64,000 bases of DNA, from the NCBI GenBank assembly GCA_902597015.1, contig CACJWQ010000004.1:1-64000 (forward strand), in the 5' to 3' direction. Source of the stretch: an uncultured Alphaproteobacteria bacterium (GTDB taxonomy: Bacteria > Pseudomonadota > Alphaproteobacteria > HIMB59 > GCA-002718135). This document shows, one piece after another, positions 28,140 through 37,525 of this stretch (positions within the stretch are counted from its first letter, which is position 1; every line of letters starts with the position of its first letter). Made by a program: the position numbers and the translations under genes. The notes under the pieces are model-generated. The model was not told the origin of the DNA. It saw only the letters and a list, made by a program, of their open reading frames with translations, and did no database searches.

Positions 28140-29694
28140 ATTCTTTCTTAAATTCTTTAATTGAAAGCACTTCATTTATTGGCTTGTCCCACCTAATTCT
28201 ATGAATTCGAGGAAAACGCATAGCGACACCTGATTTATGTCTAGTGCTGGGGAATACATCGTCAAAGGCTACTTCTAAAATAATTTCTTTTTTTACTTCT
28301 CTTACAGGACCAAATTTATTGGTAGTATTATTTCTAATAAATTTATCTAAAACTAATAGCTCTTTATCTGTGTAACCGGAATATGCTTTTCCTATAGGAA
28401 CTAATTCATTTTCTTTCCAAACACCAAACGTAAAATCTGAATAATATGATGATCTTTTTCCATGTCCTCTTTGAGCATACATTAAAATAGCATCAACTAG
28501 TTTTGGATTTTTTTTCCATTTGTACCAATACCCTTTTTTTCTTCCTGGTAAATATTCACTATTTTTAAGTTTAATCATTACCCCTTCATTTAAATCATCA
28601 TAAAAATTATTTTTATATTTAGTTAATTCTCCCCATGTTGAAAAATTAATGATGGCAGATAAATCAATTTGATTAGTTGTATTTTCATTTTGAAATTTTT
28701 CTAAATATTTTCTTCTTTCAACGAGAGATAATTTTCTTAAATCTTTTTCTTTATAAAAAAGGATATCATAAGCTCGTATGAAAACAGGAAACTTTTTTTG
28801 AAGATCTTTTGACGCTTTTTTTCTATTTAATCTTTGTTGTAGATCATTAAAACCAGAGGGCTTAAAATTTCCACCCACAAGTAATTCTCCGTCAATAACC
28901 GCATCACCTTTAGTAGTTTCAATTATTTCTGGGAATGCAGATGATATATTATCGCCTGTTCTCGAGTATAGTGAAACACTGTTTGATGAAACCATAAGCT
29001 GAACTCTGATCCCATCCCATTTATATTCTGCCTGAAATTCATTCGCGTCTAATCTTTTAAAATCCTTTTCCTCATCAATAGGATTAGCAAGCATCATAGG
29101 ATGAAATAATTTTTTAAAATCTATTTTTGGTTTTGATGTTTCATTTTTTAACCATTGAAATAAATTTTCATATGGAAATTCTAGACCATGCCAAATTTCC
29201 TCAATCTCATTTACAGATTTATTATACAGATCAGCTAAGGCCGTTTTGACTAATCTTTCTGAGACTCCAATTCGTAATCCACCCGTACAAATTTTAATTA
29301 AAGTCCACCTTTCGTTATTAGATAGTTCGCTCAAAACTTTACTAAACTCTATGTTAATTTCAGACTTTTTAATTTTTTTTATATTTTCTATTAAGGTAGA
29401 TAAATTTTGTGATTTACCCTCTTTATTTGTTGGCCAAATTAATGATATTGTTTCTGCTAAATCTCCAACATAGTCATATGAGTAATCAAATAAATGTTGA
29501 TCTACTTGTTCATAGACAAGTTCTCTGAGTTTAGATGCTTTAATAAATTGAAATGAAAGTTGGTCAGATAAAATTGCAAGCGCATATGCACGGTTGATAT
29601 CAAGAATTTTAAAATAATCTTGAAGTAATTTAATTTTAGTATTTCGACTTGGTGTTAAAATCAAATTGTGAAGTAAGGAAGAAAATTTTTTCAT
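28126..29694 (-). CDS. ATP-dependent DNA ligase of the ligase-associated repair module
   Basis: A 522-residue ligase with an N-terminal helical DNA-binding domain, an adenylation domain with the nucleophilic lysine in AEYKWDGIRVQL (about residue 223), DGELLVGG and EGVMIKLKNSEYLPGR, and an OB-fold end RFPRIHRIRWDKP. It matches the LigB-like archaeal-type ligases that cluster with an SNM1-like exonuclease, an Lhr-type helicase and PdeM. It is additional to the NAD-dependent replicative ligase expected elsewhere. The four-base overlap with the exonuclease gene upstream indicates coupling. Confidence 0.94.
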   Translation of the reverse strand: MKKFSSLLHNLILTPSRNTKIKLLQDYFKILDINRAYALAILSDQLSFQFIKASKLRELVYEQVDQHLFDYSYDYVGDLAETISLIWPTNKEGKSQNLSTLIENIKKIKKSEINIEFSKVLSELSNNERWTLIKICTGGLRIGVSERLVKTALADLYNKSVNEIEEIWHGLEFPYENLFQWLKNETSKPKIDFKKLFHPMMLANPIDEEKDFKRLDANEFQAEYKWDGIRVQLMVSSNSVSLYSRTGDNISSAFPEIIETTKGDAVIDGELLVGGNFKPSGFNDLQQRLNRKKASKDLQKKFPVFIRAYDILFYKEKDLRKLSLVERRKYLEKFQNENTTNQIDLSAIINFSTWGELTKYKNNFYDDLNEGVMIKLKNSEYLPGRKKGYWYKWKKNPKLVDAILMYAQRGHGKRSSYYSDFTFGVWKENELVPIGKAYSGYTDKELLVLDKFIRNNTTNKFGPVREVKKEIILEVAFDDVFPSTRHKSGVAMRFPRIHRIRWDKPINEVLSIKEFKKEFKID

Positions 29695-30680
29695 TCTATT
29701 TCTTCATCACTTCTTCCTTGGATGGAAAGGGGCTTTGAAACAAGATTTTGTTTCTTACAATAATAAACTAATGCATCTTCCTGACCATGCGTAATAAGAA
29801 TATTTTTCGCTTTTGATTTTTTAATTGTATCTAGTAATTCATTCCAATCGCTATGATCACTAATAATTAAAGGTAATTCAATACCTTGTTGTTTTGCTCT
29901 TTGCTTAACTGTCATCCATCCACTTGCCATGCAAATAATCGGATTAGGAAATCGTCTTGACCAACGATCCTTTAATGCTGAAGGAGGGGCAATAATTATT
30001 TTACCCTCATAAAAACTTTTATCCTTTGAAGAAACTTTTTCAAACTTTCCAATATTAATTTTTTCTTTTGAATAATATTGGCATAACTTTTCTAGAGAGC
30101 CATGAATATAAATTGTCTCATTATATTTCTGCTGACGTAAAAGATTCATCACTCTTTGCGCTTTGCCAAGTGCATACGCACCAACAATATGACAATTATT
30201 TTTATTTATCTTTACAGATCGTATGAGTTTTTGAATTTCATCTTTGGGATCTGGATGTTGAAATATGGGTAATCCAAATGTTGCTTCAGTAATTAAAGTA
30301 TCACATTTAACCAGTTTGAAATTTTTACATGTTTCGTCTTTTCCTACTTTATAATCACCTGTGATGACTAAACGATGATTATTTTTTTCAATTAAAACTT
30401 GAGCACTCCCTAAAATATGTCCTGCAGGGTATAATGTAAAATCAAAGCTTTTAATCGAGTACTTTTGCCCGTATCTAAGAGAAGTAAATTTCTTTGCACA
30501 TTTATCTCCGTAGCGAATTTTCATTATTTCTATCGTCTGCCTAGTAGCAATAACATGATCATGTCCAAATCGCGCGTGATCTGCGTGACCATGTGTAATA
30601 ATTGCTGTTTTTTTCGGCAATATTGGATCTATATGTACATTTATATCTTTGATAAATAGCTGATGGTTAATGAAATCCAT
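29691..30680 (-). CDS. Ligase-associated metallo-beta-lactamase exonuclease (SNM1-like)
   Basis: A 329-residue metallo-beta-lactamase fold nuclease. The metal motif is THGHADHARFG (29-39), followed by YPAGHILGSAQVLIE and VITGDYK, and the beta-CASP part ends with SDHSDWNELLDTI and THGQEDALVYY. Relatives of Artemis/SNM1 process DNA ends. The start at 30680 is the only plausible Met before the metal motif, and its first base abuts the helicase ATG on the other strand. Confidence 0.92.
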   Translation of the reverse strand: MDFINHQLFIKDINVHIDPILPKKTAIITHGHADHARFGHDHVIATRQTIEIMKIRYGDKCAKKFTSLRYGQKYSIKSFDFTLYPAGHILGSAQVLIEKNNHRLVITGDYKVGKDETCKNFKLVKCDTLITEATFGLPIFQHPDPKDEIQKLIRSVKINKNNCHIVGAYALGKAQRVMNLLRQQKYNETIYIHGSLEKLCQYYSKEKINIGKFEKVSSKDKSFYEGKIIIAPPSALKDRWSRRFPNPIICMASGWMTVKQRAKQQGIELPLIISDHSDWNELLDTIKKSKAKNILITHGQEDALVYYCKKQNLVSKPLSIQGRSDEEIE

Positions 30681-33113
30681 ATGAATATAAATAAATCGAA
30701 TCCCTTATTATTACACCCCCTAAATAAGTGGATGAAGAAAAAAAAATGGTCCTGGTTTCCTCATCAAATTGAAACGTTTCATCATGTTCGAACTGGGTCT
30801 GATGTTGTTGTATTTGCTCCTACTGGTGCTGGCAAAACATTAACAGGGTTTATTAATCCAATAGATGATTTAATAAAATTAAAAAAATTTAAAGGTCTTC
30901 ATACTCTCTACATTTCTCCATTAAAATCTCTTGCAAACGATATTGTGAGAAATTTAGAGAAACCTATTAAAGAGCTTGATTTAAATATTTCATTTCAAGT
31001 AAGAACAGGAGACACAACACCATATAAAAAACAAAAACAAAAACAAAAACCTCCTAATATCCTTATTACAACTCCAGAGTCACTTGCATTATTAAATTCG
31101 TATGAGAATGCGAAAGAATTTTTTCACAATCTAAAATATATAATTATTGATGAGATACACACTTTTTTGGATAATAAGAGAGCTGATCTTCTAAGTTTAA
31201 ATATTGAAAGACTACAAACTTTCTCTCCACATTTACAACGAATAGGCTTGTCAGCAACTCTCAAGAATAAACAAGATGCCAAAAAATGGCTTTGCCGTAA
31301 AAAACCAAAAATAATTTCTTATGAAAATTCAGTTTTACCTAAGATTAAAATTCTAGAATCAAAAGAACGTATCCCTTGGTCTGGTCATATGGCTACGTAT
31401 TCTATTAATGAAATTTATAAAGAAATAATGAAATCGAAATTAACTATTATTTTTGTTAATACGAGGGCGCAAGCCGAATATATGTTTAAAAACTTATGGC
31501 TAATTAATAAGAAAAAATTAAAAATTGCTGTTCACCACGGTTCATTAGAAAAAAACTTACGTTTAAAAGTAGAAAATAATCTTAGCAAAGGATTGGTTGA
31601 CTGTGTTGTTGCGACCTCTTCTTTAGAACTCGGATTAGATTATGGAGATGTAGAAAAAATTATTCAAGTCGGAGCACCAAAGGGAATTAATAGATTATTA
31701 CAGCGTGTGGGAAGATCAAATCATAATTTAAATACACCTTCAAAAGCAATTTTAGTACCCACTAATCGTTTTGAATTTATCGAAGCAAAAGCTGCTATTG
31801 AAGAAATAAAAAAAAATAACTTAGATGAAATAGATTTAAAAGAAGGAAGTTTTGATGTTGTAGCTCAACATATTTTTGCAACTGCTTGTGCGGGGCAATT
31901 TGATATTAATGATCTCTACAAAGAAATTATCAAAGCATATCCATACAAAAAATTAAAACTTAATGATTTTAAACAATTGATTAATCTAATACAAGATGGC
32001 GGATATGTTTTAAAGAATTATGATCAATTTAAGAGAATCTTCCAATTGAGAGAAAATAAAAATATTTATAAGCTAGTAAATAGAAGAGAAACACGAAAAT
32101 ATCGTATGAATGTTGGAACAATTATTGAAAATCCGATGTTAAAAATAAAACTTGGAACAAAAACGTTAGGTAATATAGAAGAAGTTTTTATTCAAAATCT
32201 TTCTCAAGGTGATTCATTTATATTTGCTGGTCAAGTTTTAGAATTTCAATCAATGAAAAATAATTTAGTACAAGTTAAAAGAAGTAAATCCTTAATTTCA
32301 AAAATTCCATCATACTCAGGAGGCAGAATGCCCTTATCAACAAATTTAGCTAACTCCGTAAGGGCTTTATTATCAAAAAGTAATATGTGGGATTTATATC
32401 CAGATCAAATTACTGAATGGTTAAAAAGACAAAAAAATATTTCTACAATCCCAAAAAAAGATGAATATCTAGTGGAACAATTCCCTCGAAAAAAAAATTT
32501 TTATACTGTTATCTATGCTTTTGCGGGATGGCATGCCAATCAAACACTAGGGTTTTTATTGCTTAGAGGCTTTAAGGAATTTGATTATAAACCTTTAGGT
32601 TTTGTTGCGAATGACTATGCTATTGTTTTGTGGTCTTTAAAAGAAGTTAAAGAAATTAAAACAATTCTAAATATAGGATTATTAGACAAACATTTGGATA
32701 ATTATCTTGAAGAAACTTCAATAGTCAAAAGATTGTTTAGAGATAACGCAATTATCTCTTGTTTAATAGAAAGAAGGTTGCCAGGAATGGAAAAAACTGG
32801 AAAGCAAGTTTTATTTAGTTCTGATCTAATTTATACAGTACTAAAAAAAAATGAACCAGATCACATTCTTCTACAATCATCATACGAAGATGCAAAAAAG
32901 AATATGATTGATTATGATAGACTTAGAGAAATCTTAAAAAAAATTGATAAAAAAATTATATTAAAGAAACTAACAAGTATATCACCATTGGCTGTTCCAA
33001 TTATTCTTGAAATAAATAGAGAAAATTTATCAAAAAAGGAAACTGATGAATATATTTTAGAAGATTTAGAAAATGAAATATTAAAAGAGGCTAATGTACT
33101 ATCAATTAATTAA
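30681..33113 (+). CDS. Ligase-associated DEXH-box helicase (Lhr-like)
   Basis: A superfamily 2 helicase of 810 residues from the ATG at 30681; an earlier in-frame ATG at 30663 would overlap the exonuclease start. Motif I is APTGAGKT (46-53), motif II IIDEIHTFLD, motif III GLSATL, motif VI LLQRVGRSNH, followed by the winged-helix and core domain typical of Lhr proteins (FAGWHANQTLGFLL, then ISCLIERRLPGMEKTG). It should remodel damaged DNA for the exonuclease and ligase. It overlaps pdeM by 20 bases. Confidence 0.93.
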   Translation: MNINKSNPLLLHPLNKWMKKKKWSWFPHQIETFHHVRTGSDVVVFAPTGAGKTLTGFINPIDDLIKLKKFKGLHTLYISPLKSLANDIVRNLEKPIKELDLNISFQVRTGDTTPYKKQKQKQKPPNILITTPESLALLNSYENAKEFFHNLKYIIIDEIHTFLDNKRADLLSLNIERLQTFSPHLQRIGLSATLKNKQDAKKWLCRKKPKIISYENSVLPKIKILESKERIPWSGHMATYSINEIYKEIMKSKLTIIFVNTRAQAEYMFKNLWLINKKKLKIAVHHGSLEKNLRLKVENNLSKGLVDCVVATSSLELGLDYGDVEKIIQVGAPKGINRLLQRVGRSNHNLNTPSKAILVPTNRFEFIEAKAAIEEIKKNNLDEIDLKEGSFDVVAQHIFATACAGQFDINDLYKEIIKAYPYKKLKLNDFKQLINLIQDGGYVLKNYDQFKRIFQLRENKNIYKLVNRRETRKYRMNVGTIIENPMLKIKLGTKTLGNIEEVFIQNLSQGDSFIFAGQVLEFQSMKNNLVQVKRSKSLISKIPSYSGGRMPLSTNLANSVRALLSKSNMWDLYPDQITEWLKRQKNISTIPKKDEYLVEQFPRKKNFYTVIYAFAGWHANQTLGFLLLRGFKEFDYKPLGFVANDYAIVLWSLKEVKEIKTILNIGLLDKHLDNYLEETSIVKRLFRDNAIISCLIERRLPGMEKTGKQVLFSSDLIYTVLKKNEPDHILLQSSYEDAKKNMIDYDRLREILKKIDKKIILKKLTSISPLAVPIILEINRENLSKKETDEYILEDLENEILKEANVLSIN

Positions 33114-33747
33114 TTTTGGTGATGAAGAATTTTATGCTTTCTCAAATAAATCTCTTTATTGGAAAAGACTAAATACCCTGATTGTATCAGATTTACATAT
33201 TGGTAAATCTATTAGTTATGCAAAGAATAAGCAATTCTTACCTCCATATGATACCAAAGAAATATTAAACGAACTATTTTTTAGCTTAGATAAGATTAAA
33301 CCAAGTAATTTAATTATAGTTGGAGATTTGTTACACGATATTTTTTCAACTTTAAGTTTAAAAGATCAAGATCATAAAAATCTTAGTCAATATATGGAAA
33401 ATACTGATTTCATATGGATCAAGGGTAATCATGATAAAAATATACAAATTGAAGGTTTTAAAAATTTTACAAATTATGAAATTGATAAATTTTTGTTTAC
33501 ACACATACCTATCGAAACACCTTTATTTCAAATTTGTGGTCACTATCATCCAAAAGTAAAAATTGTACACAGAGGGAAAACTATTTTTAAAACATCCTTT
33601 GTGCATAATGAAAAAATATTCATTTTACCAAGTTTTGGAATTTTAACAGGTGGGTTGGATATCAATTCTAAGGAAATAAGCAATGTATTGGGTAAGAAAA
33701 ATTTGAGTATTTATCCTGTGGGACAGGATAAAGTTTATAAATTATAA
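33094..33747 (+). CDS. pdeM: Ligase-associated DNA-damage-response endonuclease PdeM
   Basis: A 217-residue calcineurin-type metallophosphoesterase. All metal motifs are present: SDLHIGK (Asp33, His35), VGDLLHD, KGNHDKN, FTHIPIE and CGHYHPK. It is the fourth gene of the ligase-associated module (ligase, exonuclease, helicase, PdeM). A ribosome binding site AAAGAGG sits just before the ATG, inside the helicase end. It overlaps the convergent membrane-protein gene by 13 bases. Confidence 0.9.
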   Translation: MYYQLINFGDEEFYAFSNKSLYWKRLNTLIVSDLHIGKSISYAKNKQFLPPYDTKEILNELFFSLDKIKPSNLIIVGDLLHDIFSTLSLKDQDHKNLSQYMENTDFIWIKGNHDKNIQIEGFKNFTNYEIDKFLFTHIPIETPLFQICGHYHPKVKIVHRGKTIFKTSFVHNEKIFILPSFGILTGGLDINSKEISNVLGKKNLSIYPVGQDKVYKL

Positions 33748-34163
33748 TTAAAGTAATTATTAATTACGATCCCAATTAAAATAACAAAATTCAATACAAA
33801 TAATAAAACTGAAAGCAAATGCATATATTTAAAACTTGAAGATGCTTTTTTATCACCTTCTAATTCTTTATCTCTAAAATCATTAATTTTAGGTGTTAAA
33901 TAATTTCGATTAATAATAAAACTCATAGCCACTATTATTAATAAAATAGAATTTAAAATATTACCTGAAATATAACAAAGGACTAAAGATAAAATGGCTA
34001 TTATAAATCCAAATAAAAACATTCGAGGAAAAATTGTTCTTAACAATTTACTACTAGCATTAGTACTTAAAGTGGCAAAGACGGAGGGTGATACAACAGC
34101 CATAAAGAAAGTCATAGATCCTATTAAGACTGCTAATAAAAAATTAAGAGTATAAATTATCAT
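33735..34163 (-). CDS. DUF4149-like integral membrane protein
   Basis: A 142-residue protein with four hydrophobic segments (start to about 28, 45-65, 68-84, 115-135) and a central cytosolic stretch RNYLTPKINDFRDKELEGD. The pattern SMTFFMAVVSPSVFATL then FPRMFLFGF resembles the DUF4149/TMEM205 family, whose function is unknown. No motif of an enzyme or transporter is visible. It lies on the opposite strand to the repair genes. Confidence 0.75.
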   Translation of the reverse strand: MIIYTLNFLLAVLIGSMTFFMAVVSPSVFATLSTNASSKLLRTIFPRMFLFGFIIAILSLVLCYISGNILNSILLIIVAMSFIINRNYLTPKINDFRDKELEGDKKASSSFKYMHLLSVLLFVLNFVILIGIVINNYFNYNL

Positions 34164-34169
34164 AGGTTA

Positions 34170-34193
34170 AATTGCTCTTCATAAAGAGCAATT
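34170..34193. other. Perfect 10-base-pair hairpin
   Basis: AATTGCTCTT, loop CATA, AAGAGCAATT, located between the small TPR gene and the DUF4149-like gene, both read leftward. It looks like a terminator stem but lacks a T tract on either side, so it may be an RNA end or processing structure. Confidence 0.55.
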
Positions 34194-34200
34194 GTAATAG

Positions 34201-34668
34201 TTAAGAATTATCAATTGCTGATTTTAATTTTCTATATTCCATAGAATTAGTTCCAGCTAAAGTTTCTAATTTTAACAACATTTCATTTGCTTTATTCATC
34301 TTTCCAAGGGTGATGTAAAGCTCACCTAGATATTCGTGTGCCCCTAAATGTTCAGGGTTTGCCTCTAATGCAATTTGGTATGCATCGAAAGCTTTGTCTA
34401 AATTTGGCTCACTATGTTTTCTGTAACTAAATCCAAGTAAATTATACACATCAGCTTTTTTATCACCAAGATCTTTACGCTTAGCCATTTTTTCAAGCAA
34501 TTTGATCGATTTATCAAATTTCTTGTAATAAACTAATTCATACGCTTTATCGTAAAGTTTATTAACTTGTTCACCTGCAGATATACTTGAGCTACTGTCG
34601 TCTGAACTTGCAGCAGCAAATACACCAGAACTAATAAATAATAATGTAAGTAATATTCTAATCATCAA
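34201..34668 (-). CDS. Small exported TPR protein
   Basis: A 155-residue protein with a signal peptide (MIRILLTLLFISSGVFA) and a serine/aspartate-rich linker (SSDDSSSSIS), then three tetratricopeptide repeats including ADVYNLLGFSYRKHSEPN and EHLGAHEYLGELYITLGKMN. Probably periplasmic. Partner unknown; it stands 54 bases after the DUF4396-like gene and may be co-transcribed with it. Confidence 0.82.
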   Translation of the reverse strand: MMIRILLTLLFISSGVFAAASSDDSSSSISAGEQVNKLYDKAYELVYYKKFDKSIKLLEKMAKRKDLGDKKADVYNLLGFSYRKHSEPNLDKAFDAYQIALEANPEHLGAHEYLGELYITLGKMNKANEMLLKLETLAGTNSMEYRKLKSAIDNS

Positions 34669-34722
34669 AATCAGATATGTTTGTTTAAACTAATTTCAAT
34701 ATTCATTTGTGAATTAATTTAA

Positions 34723-35181
34723 TTAATGGCAGGCAATATTATATTTTTTTAATCTGTAATAATTATATGGCCACGGCGTTAGAAAGCCTGCAAGAAGCAT
34801 TATAGGTATTACCCACCATACAAGTTTAGCGCCACCCATAATAATCCAGTCAACTGCATTCATGGCTATTTCCATAGACACCATTGAGATTAAACTCATT
34901 CCTATGGCTGTTTTAAAAGCTTTGCTGATAATCATTTGTCTTGATAAAACGACAGTCTCTAAAATGATGCTAGTAATAATACCATTAATGATTGCTAGAA
35001 TCATAATATAAAGAGTAGGCCAAGGAATGCCAGTTAATTGAAAATAGAGTATGGTTCCAAAATCGCCAATACTACATCCTAGCAAACACCAAGCAGTATT
35101 TTTAGCACTTCTTCGCCATGTATGTTTACATTGCCAATGAAAACGTGGAGCTGGTTTTTTTAATGTTTCAGCAACAGACAT
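34723..35181 (-). CDS. DUF4396-like membrane protein
   Basis: A 152-residue protein with four membrane segments and a His/Cys/Trp-rich start (FHWQCKHTWRRSAKNTAWC). The patterns LLGCSIGDFGTIL, AMNAVDWIIMGG and LTPWPYNYYRLKKY match the DUF4396 family, often found in metal-related contexts but without a proven function. The Cys and His residues could bind a metal (inference). It starts five bases before the next upstream gene's stop, within a leftward group of accessory envelope genes. Confidence 0.75.
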   Translation of the reverse strand: MSVAETLKKPAPRFHWQCKHTWRRSAKNTAWCLLGCSIGDFGTILYFQLTGIPWPTLYIMILAIINGIITSIILETVVLSRQMIISKAFKTAIGMSLISMVSMEIAMNAVDWIIMGGAKLVWWVIPIMLLAGFLTPWPYNYYRLKKYNIACH

Positions 35182-35186
35182 TTAAT

Positions 35187-36620
35187 TTATATTCCTTGTT
35201 TAAATTCGAATGTATTATTTATATCATTAATTTCATATTTATCTATTGTACCATTGGTCCATTTGATAGTTATATTTTTAATGATTTCACCTTCACGTAA
35301 ACCGTAATGTGCTACAGGTTCCATTTGACATAAATATCCTGAACCTGCATCAATAGTCTTGGCATGATTTCTTAAATTCGTATGTAAGGTAACAGTGGCA
35401 CCTCTAGCTGGAGCACCAAAAGTGTTGAGAGGTTTAATTCTAATATAATTAGTGTTTAACACATTTGCTTTAAATAAACTTAGCGGCTGAGCTCCAGATT
35501 CACCATGAGAAATAAGTAATTCTAAAATTCCATCTCCATCAATATCGGCAACAGCAGCACCAGTTCCTAAACCCTGAGCTTCAAGTGCTGCATCTAATTT
35601 GATTTCTTCTAAGTTTCCTTCACCAAGAATACGAAAGAGTTTATTTGGTTGACCGATATTATTTAAAAAAATTTCATCATAACCATCATTATCAAAATCA
35701 GCCGATATAACTGTTCGTATTCTACTTGGTGATCTAAAATCTAATGAGGACATATCGAGAAATGATTCTTTTTGTTTTACAAAAATACGATGATAACCTT
35801 CCCAGTTACTTGTTATAATATCAAGTTCACCTCTATACAAAAAATCAGTTAAAGCAGTTCCGCGACCATTTTGAAAAGTATCTTGAACATTTTTTTCAAT
35901 CGCAATATCATTAAAATTACCATTAATATTTTTATATAAAAAATTTGGACCTCTCTCATTAGCTGCGAATATATCCATATTATCAGAAACTATATGTCCT
36001 GAAATTACAGCTCTACCTCCAGTTATTTGATCTATTCCAAGCATTGGCGCTAAGTCTTCAACTTGATTTTCTTCAATTTCATAAAATCTAGTAGGACCTC
36101 CATAATTAGCCACATATATGCCGTATTTCCCTGATCCATTTCTATCTACACAAACAACAGATCTGCCTGCGGTTAAATTTAAATTTTCCAAATTTTTTTC
36201 TAACTCAAAATAATCAACAATTTTATCATTGTTGTTATCCAACAATCTATCGGAGTATTTTTTTTCTCCACTATACGTATCAGTATTTAAGAAATAAATC
36301 TCTTCAAAACCATCCTGATCAATATCACAAGCTGAAACACCAATAGTATTCCTATCTTTATCAATGAATATAGGATCTTGTATTGTATTAATTAGTTTTC
36401 CATTTTTATAGCTAAGAGCTAAATTAGAGTAACCAAAACCTGCAACAATAAATTCAAAATTTCCATCTTTATTAAAGTCAGTTACTGAAACTCCATAGCT
36501 TAAACGATCATTATTATTTTCAATTAAATTTGAAATATTTGTAAAAAATTCTGCCTTAGCCATATTAGATATCAATATAATAAAAATAAAAATTAACTTA
36601 TGCATTTCAAGTATTTTCAA
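35187..36620 (-). CDS. Exported FG-GAP/ASPIC-UnbV repeat protein (CRTAC1-like)
   Basis: A 477-residue protein with a signal peptide (LIFIFIILISNMAKA) and about six VCBS/FG-GAP propeller blades with calcium-type loops such as TDFNKDGNFEFIVAG, ACDIDQDGFEEIYFL, SADFDNDGYDEIFLN and VADIDGDGILELLIS. The C-terminal 75 residues (ARGATVTLHT, GYLCQMEPVAHYGL, ITIKWTNG) form an ASPIC/UnbV domain. Similar proteins in marine bacteria and animals are extracellular and calcium-binding; no catalytic activity is established. Its ATG overlaps the upstream cysteine-rich gene by four bases. Confidence 0.88.
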   Translation of the reverse strand: MKILEMHKLIFIFIILISNMAKAEFFTNISNLIENNNDRLSYGVSVTDFNKDGNFEFIVAGFGYSNLALSYKNGKLINTIQDPIFIDKDRNTIGVSACDIDQDGFEEIYFLNTDTYSGEKKYSDRLLDNNNDKIVDYFELEKNLENLNLTAGRSVVCVDRNGSGKYGIYVANYGGPTRFYEIEENQVEDLAPMLGIDQITGGRAVISGHIVSDNMDIFAANERGPNFLYKNINGNFNDIAIEKNVQDTFQNGRGTALTDFLYRGELDIITSNWEGYHRIFVKQKESFLDMSSLDFRSPSRIRTVISADFDNDGYDEIFLNNIGQPNKLFRILGEGNLEEIKLDAALEAQGLGTGAAVADIDGDGILELLISHGESGAQPLSLFKANVLNTNYIRIKPLNTFGAPARGATVTLHTNLRNHAKTIDAGSGYLCQMEPVAHYGLREGEIIKNITIKWTNGTIDKYEINDINNTFEFKQGI

Positions 36621-37306
36621 TTTGCCAATCTAATAAAAATATCGCCCATTCCAAAATTAAGTTCTTCAAGAGGCATACTATTTCTAGCTTCGCACATGGG
36701 TCCAGTTATTTGATCATTTTTTATATAATCTAAATCGTAAGCATCACATATTTTTGCATTATGCAATAAACCAATAACAAGTTTGTTATCTACTGAGTAT
36801 GTATATTCTTTATTTAATTCATTACCTTCACAAAAATAATCTCTATTAACAAGTTTGGGAAAATCATTTTTGTTGCATGGATTATCAATAACGATTGTAT
36901 AGATATCTTTGGATTGATCTTTAAAATCAATATTGATTTTTTTTGTTTCTGAATATTTCATTACATCACATAAGCAAGGCCAACAACATTTATAATATTG
37001 ACCACAAATTCTTTCATCATTTTCTACATTAGTAAGAAAAATTTCATCTGGTTGAGCATCTGGAGGAATTAGAGAGCCTGAAACAGCACAGTATAACTTG
37101 TTAAATTGCATAAACTCTTCATATTCTAAGTTTTGATCTAAAATATACTTAAAAAATCTTGGTCCTGCTGCATTTCTATTCCCATCAGGAAAAATAATAG
37201 ACCAATCATTAACAAGTCTCTCATACAATTTTTCTGTATTCGCATTGACCTGAGCCATGGTTAAAATAATTGATAAGAATGAAACTACTGTAAGTAATCT
37301 TCGCAT
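36617..37306 (-). CDS. Exported cysteine-rich protein paired with the FG-GAP protein
   Basis: A 229-residue protein not assigned to a family. It has a signal peptide (LLTVVSFLSIILTMAQVNA) and at least eight cysteines after it, including CGQYYKCCWPCLCDV near 96-110, suggesting periplasmic disulfides or a metal or redox site. NRNAAGPRFFKYIL and LYCAVSGSLIPP look conserved. The four-base overlap with the FG-GAP/ASPIC gene suggests that the two act together. Upstream 37307-37525 is AT-rich with nothing I can identify beyond probable promoters. Confidence 0.78.
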   Translation of the reverse strand: MRRLLTVVSFLSIILTMAQVNANTEKLYERLVNDWSIIFPDGNRNAAGPRFFKYILDQNLEYEEFMQFNKLYCAVSGSLIPPDAQPDEIFLTNVENDERICGQYYKCCWPCLCDVMKYSETKKINIDFKDQSKDIYTIVIDNPCNKNDFPKLVNRDYFCEGNELNKEYTYSVDNKLVIGLLHNAKICDAYDLDYIKNDQITGPMCEARNSMPLEELNFGMGDIFIRLAN

Positions 37307-37525
37307 AAAAATTAAATAGGCCCCACTTCATAAATGTAAATCCCTCATAGAGTATTTACGTAATTAAAATTATTAAAATATTTAGATAAAAGAACTAAAA
37401 ATGTTTCAATTTTTCTAAATAATAGTTTTTATATTTACTATTTTTCTTTGAAATCTAGTTATTTATAATAGAAAATAAGACAAAAAAAATAAACTATTGT
37501 TATATATCTAAAATAAAAATTAACA

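Noticed and set aside
31025..31052. Short A-rich tandem repeat of six-base units in the helicase gene
   Set aside because: The unit is in frame (Lys-Gln repeats), so slippage would not switch the gene off; it is typical of low-complexity AT-rich coding DNA.
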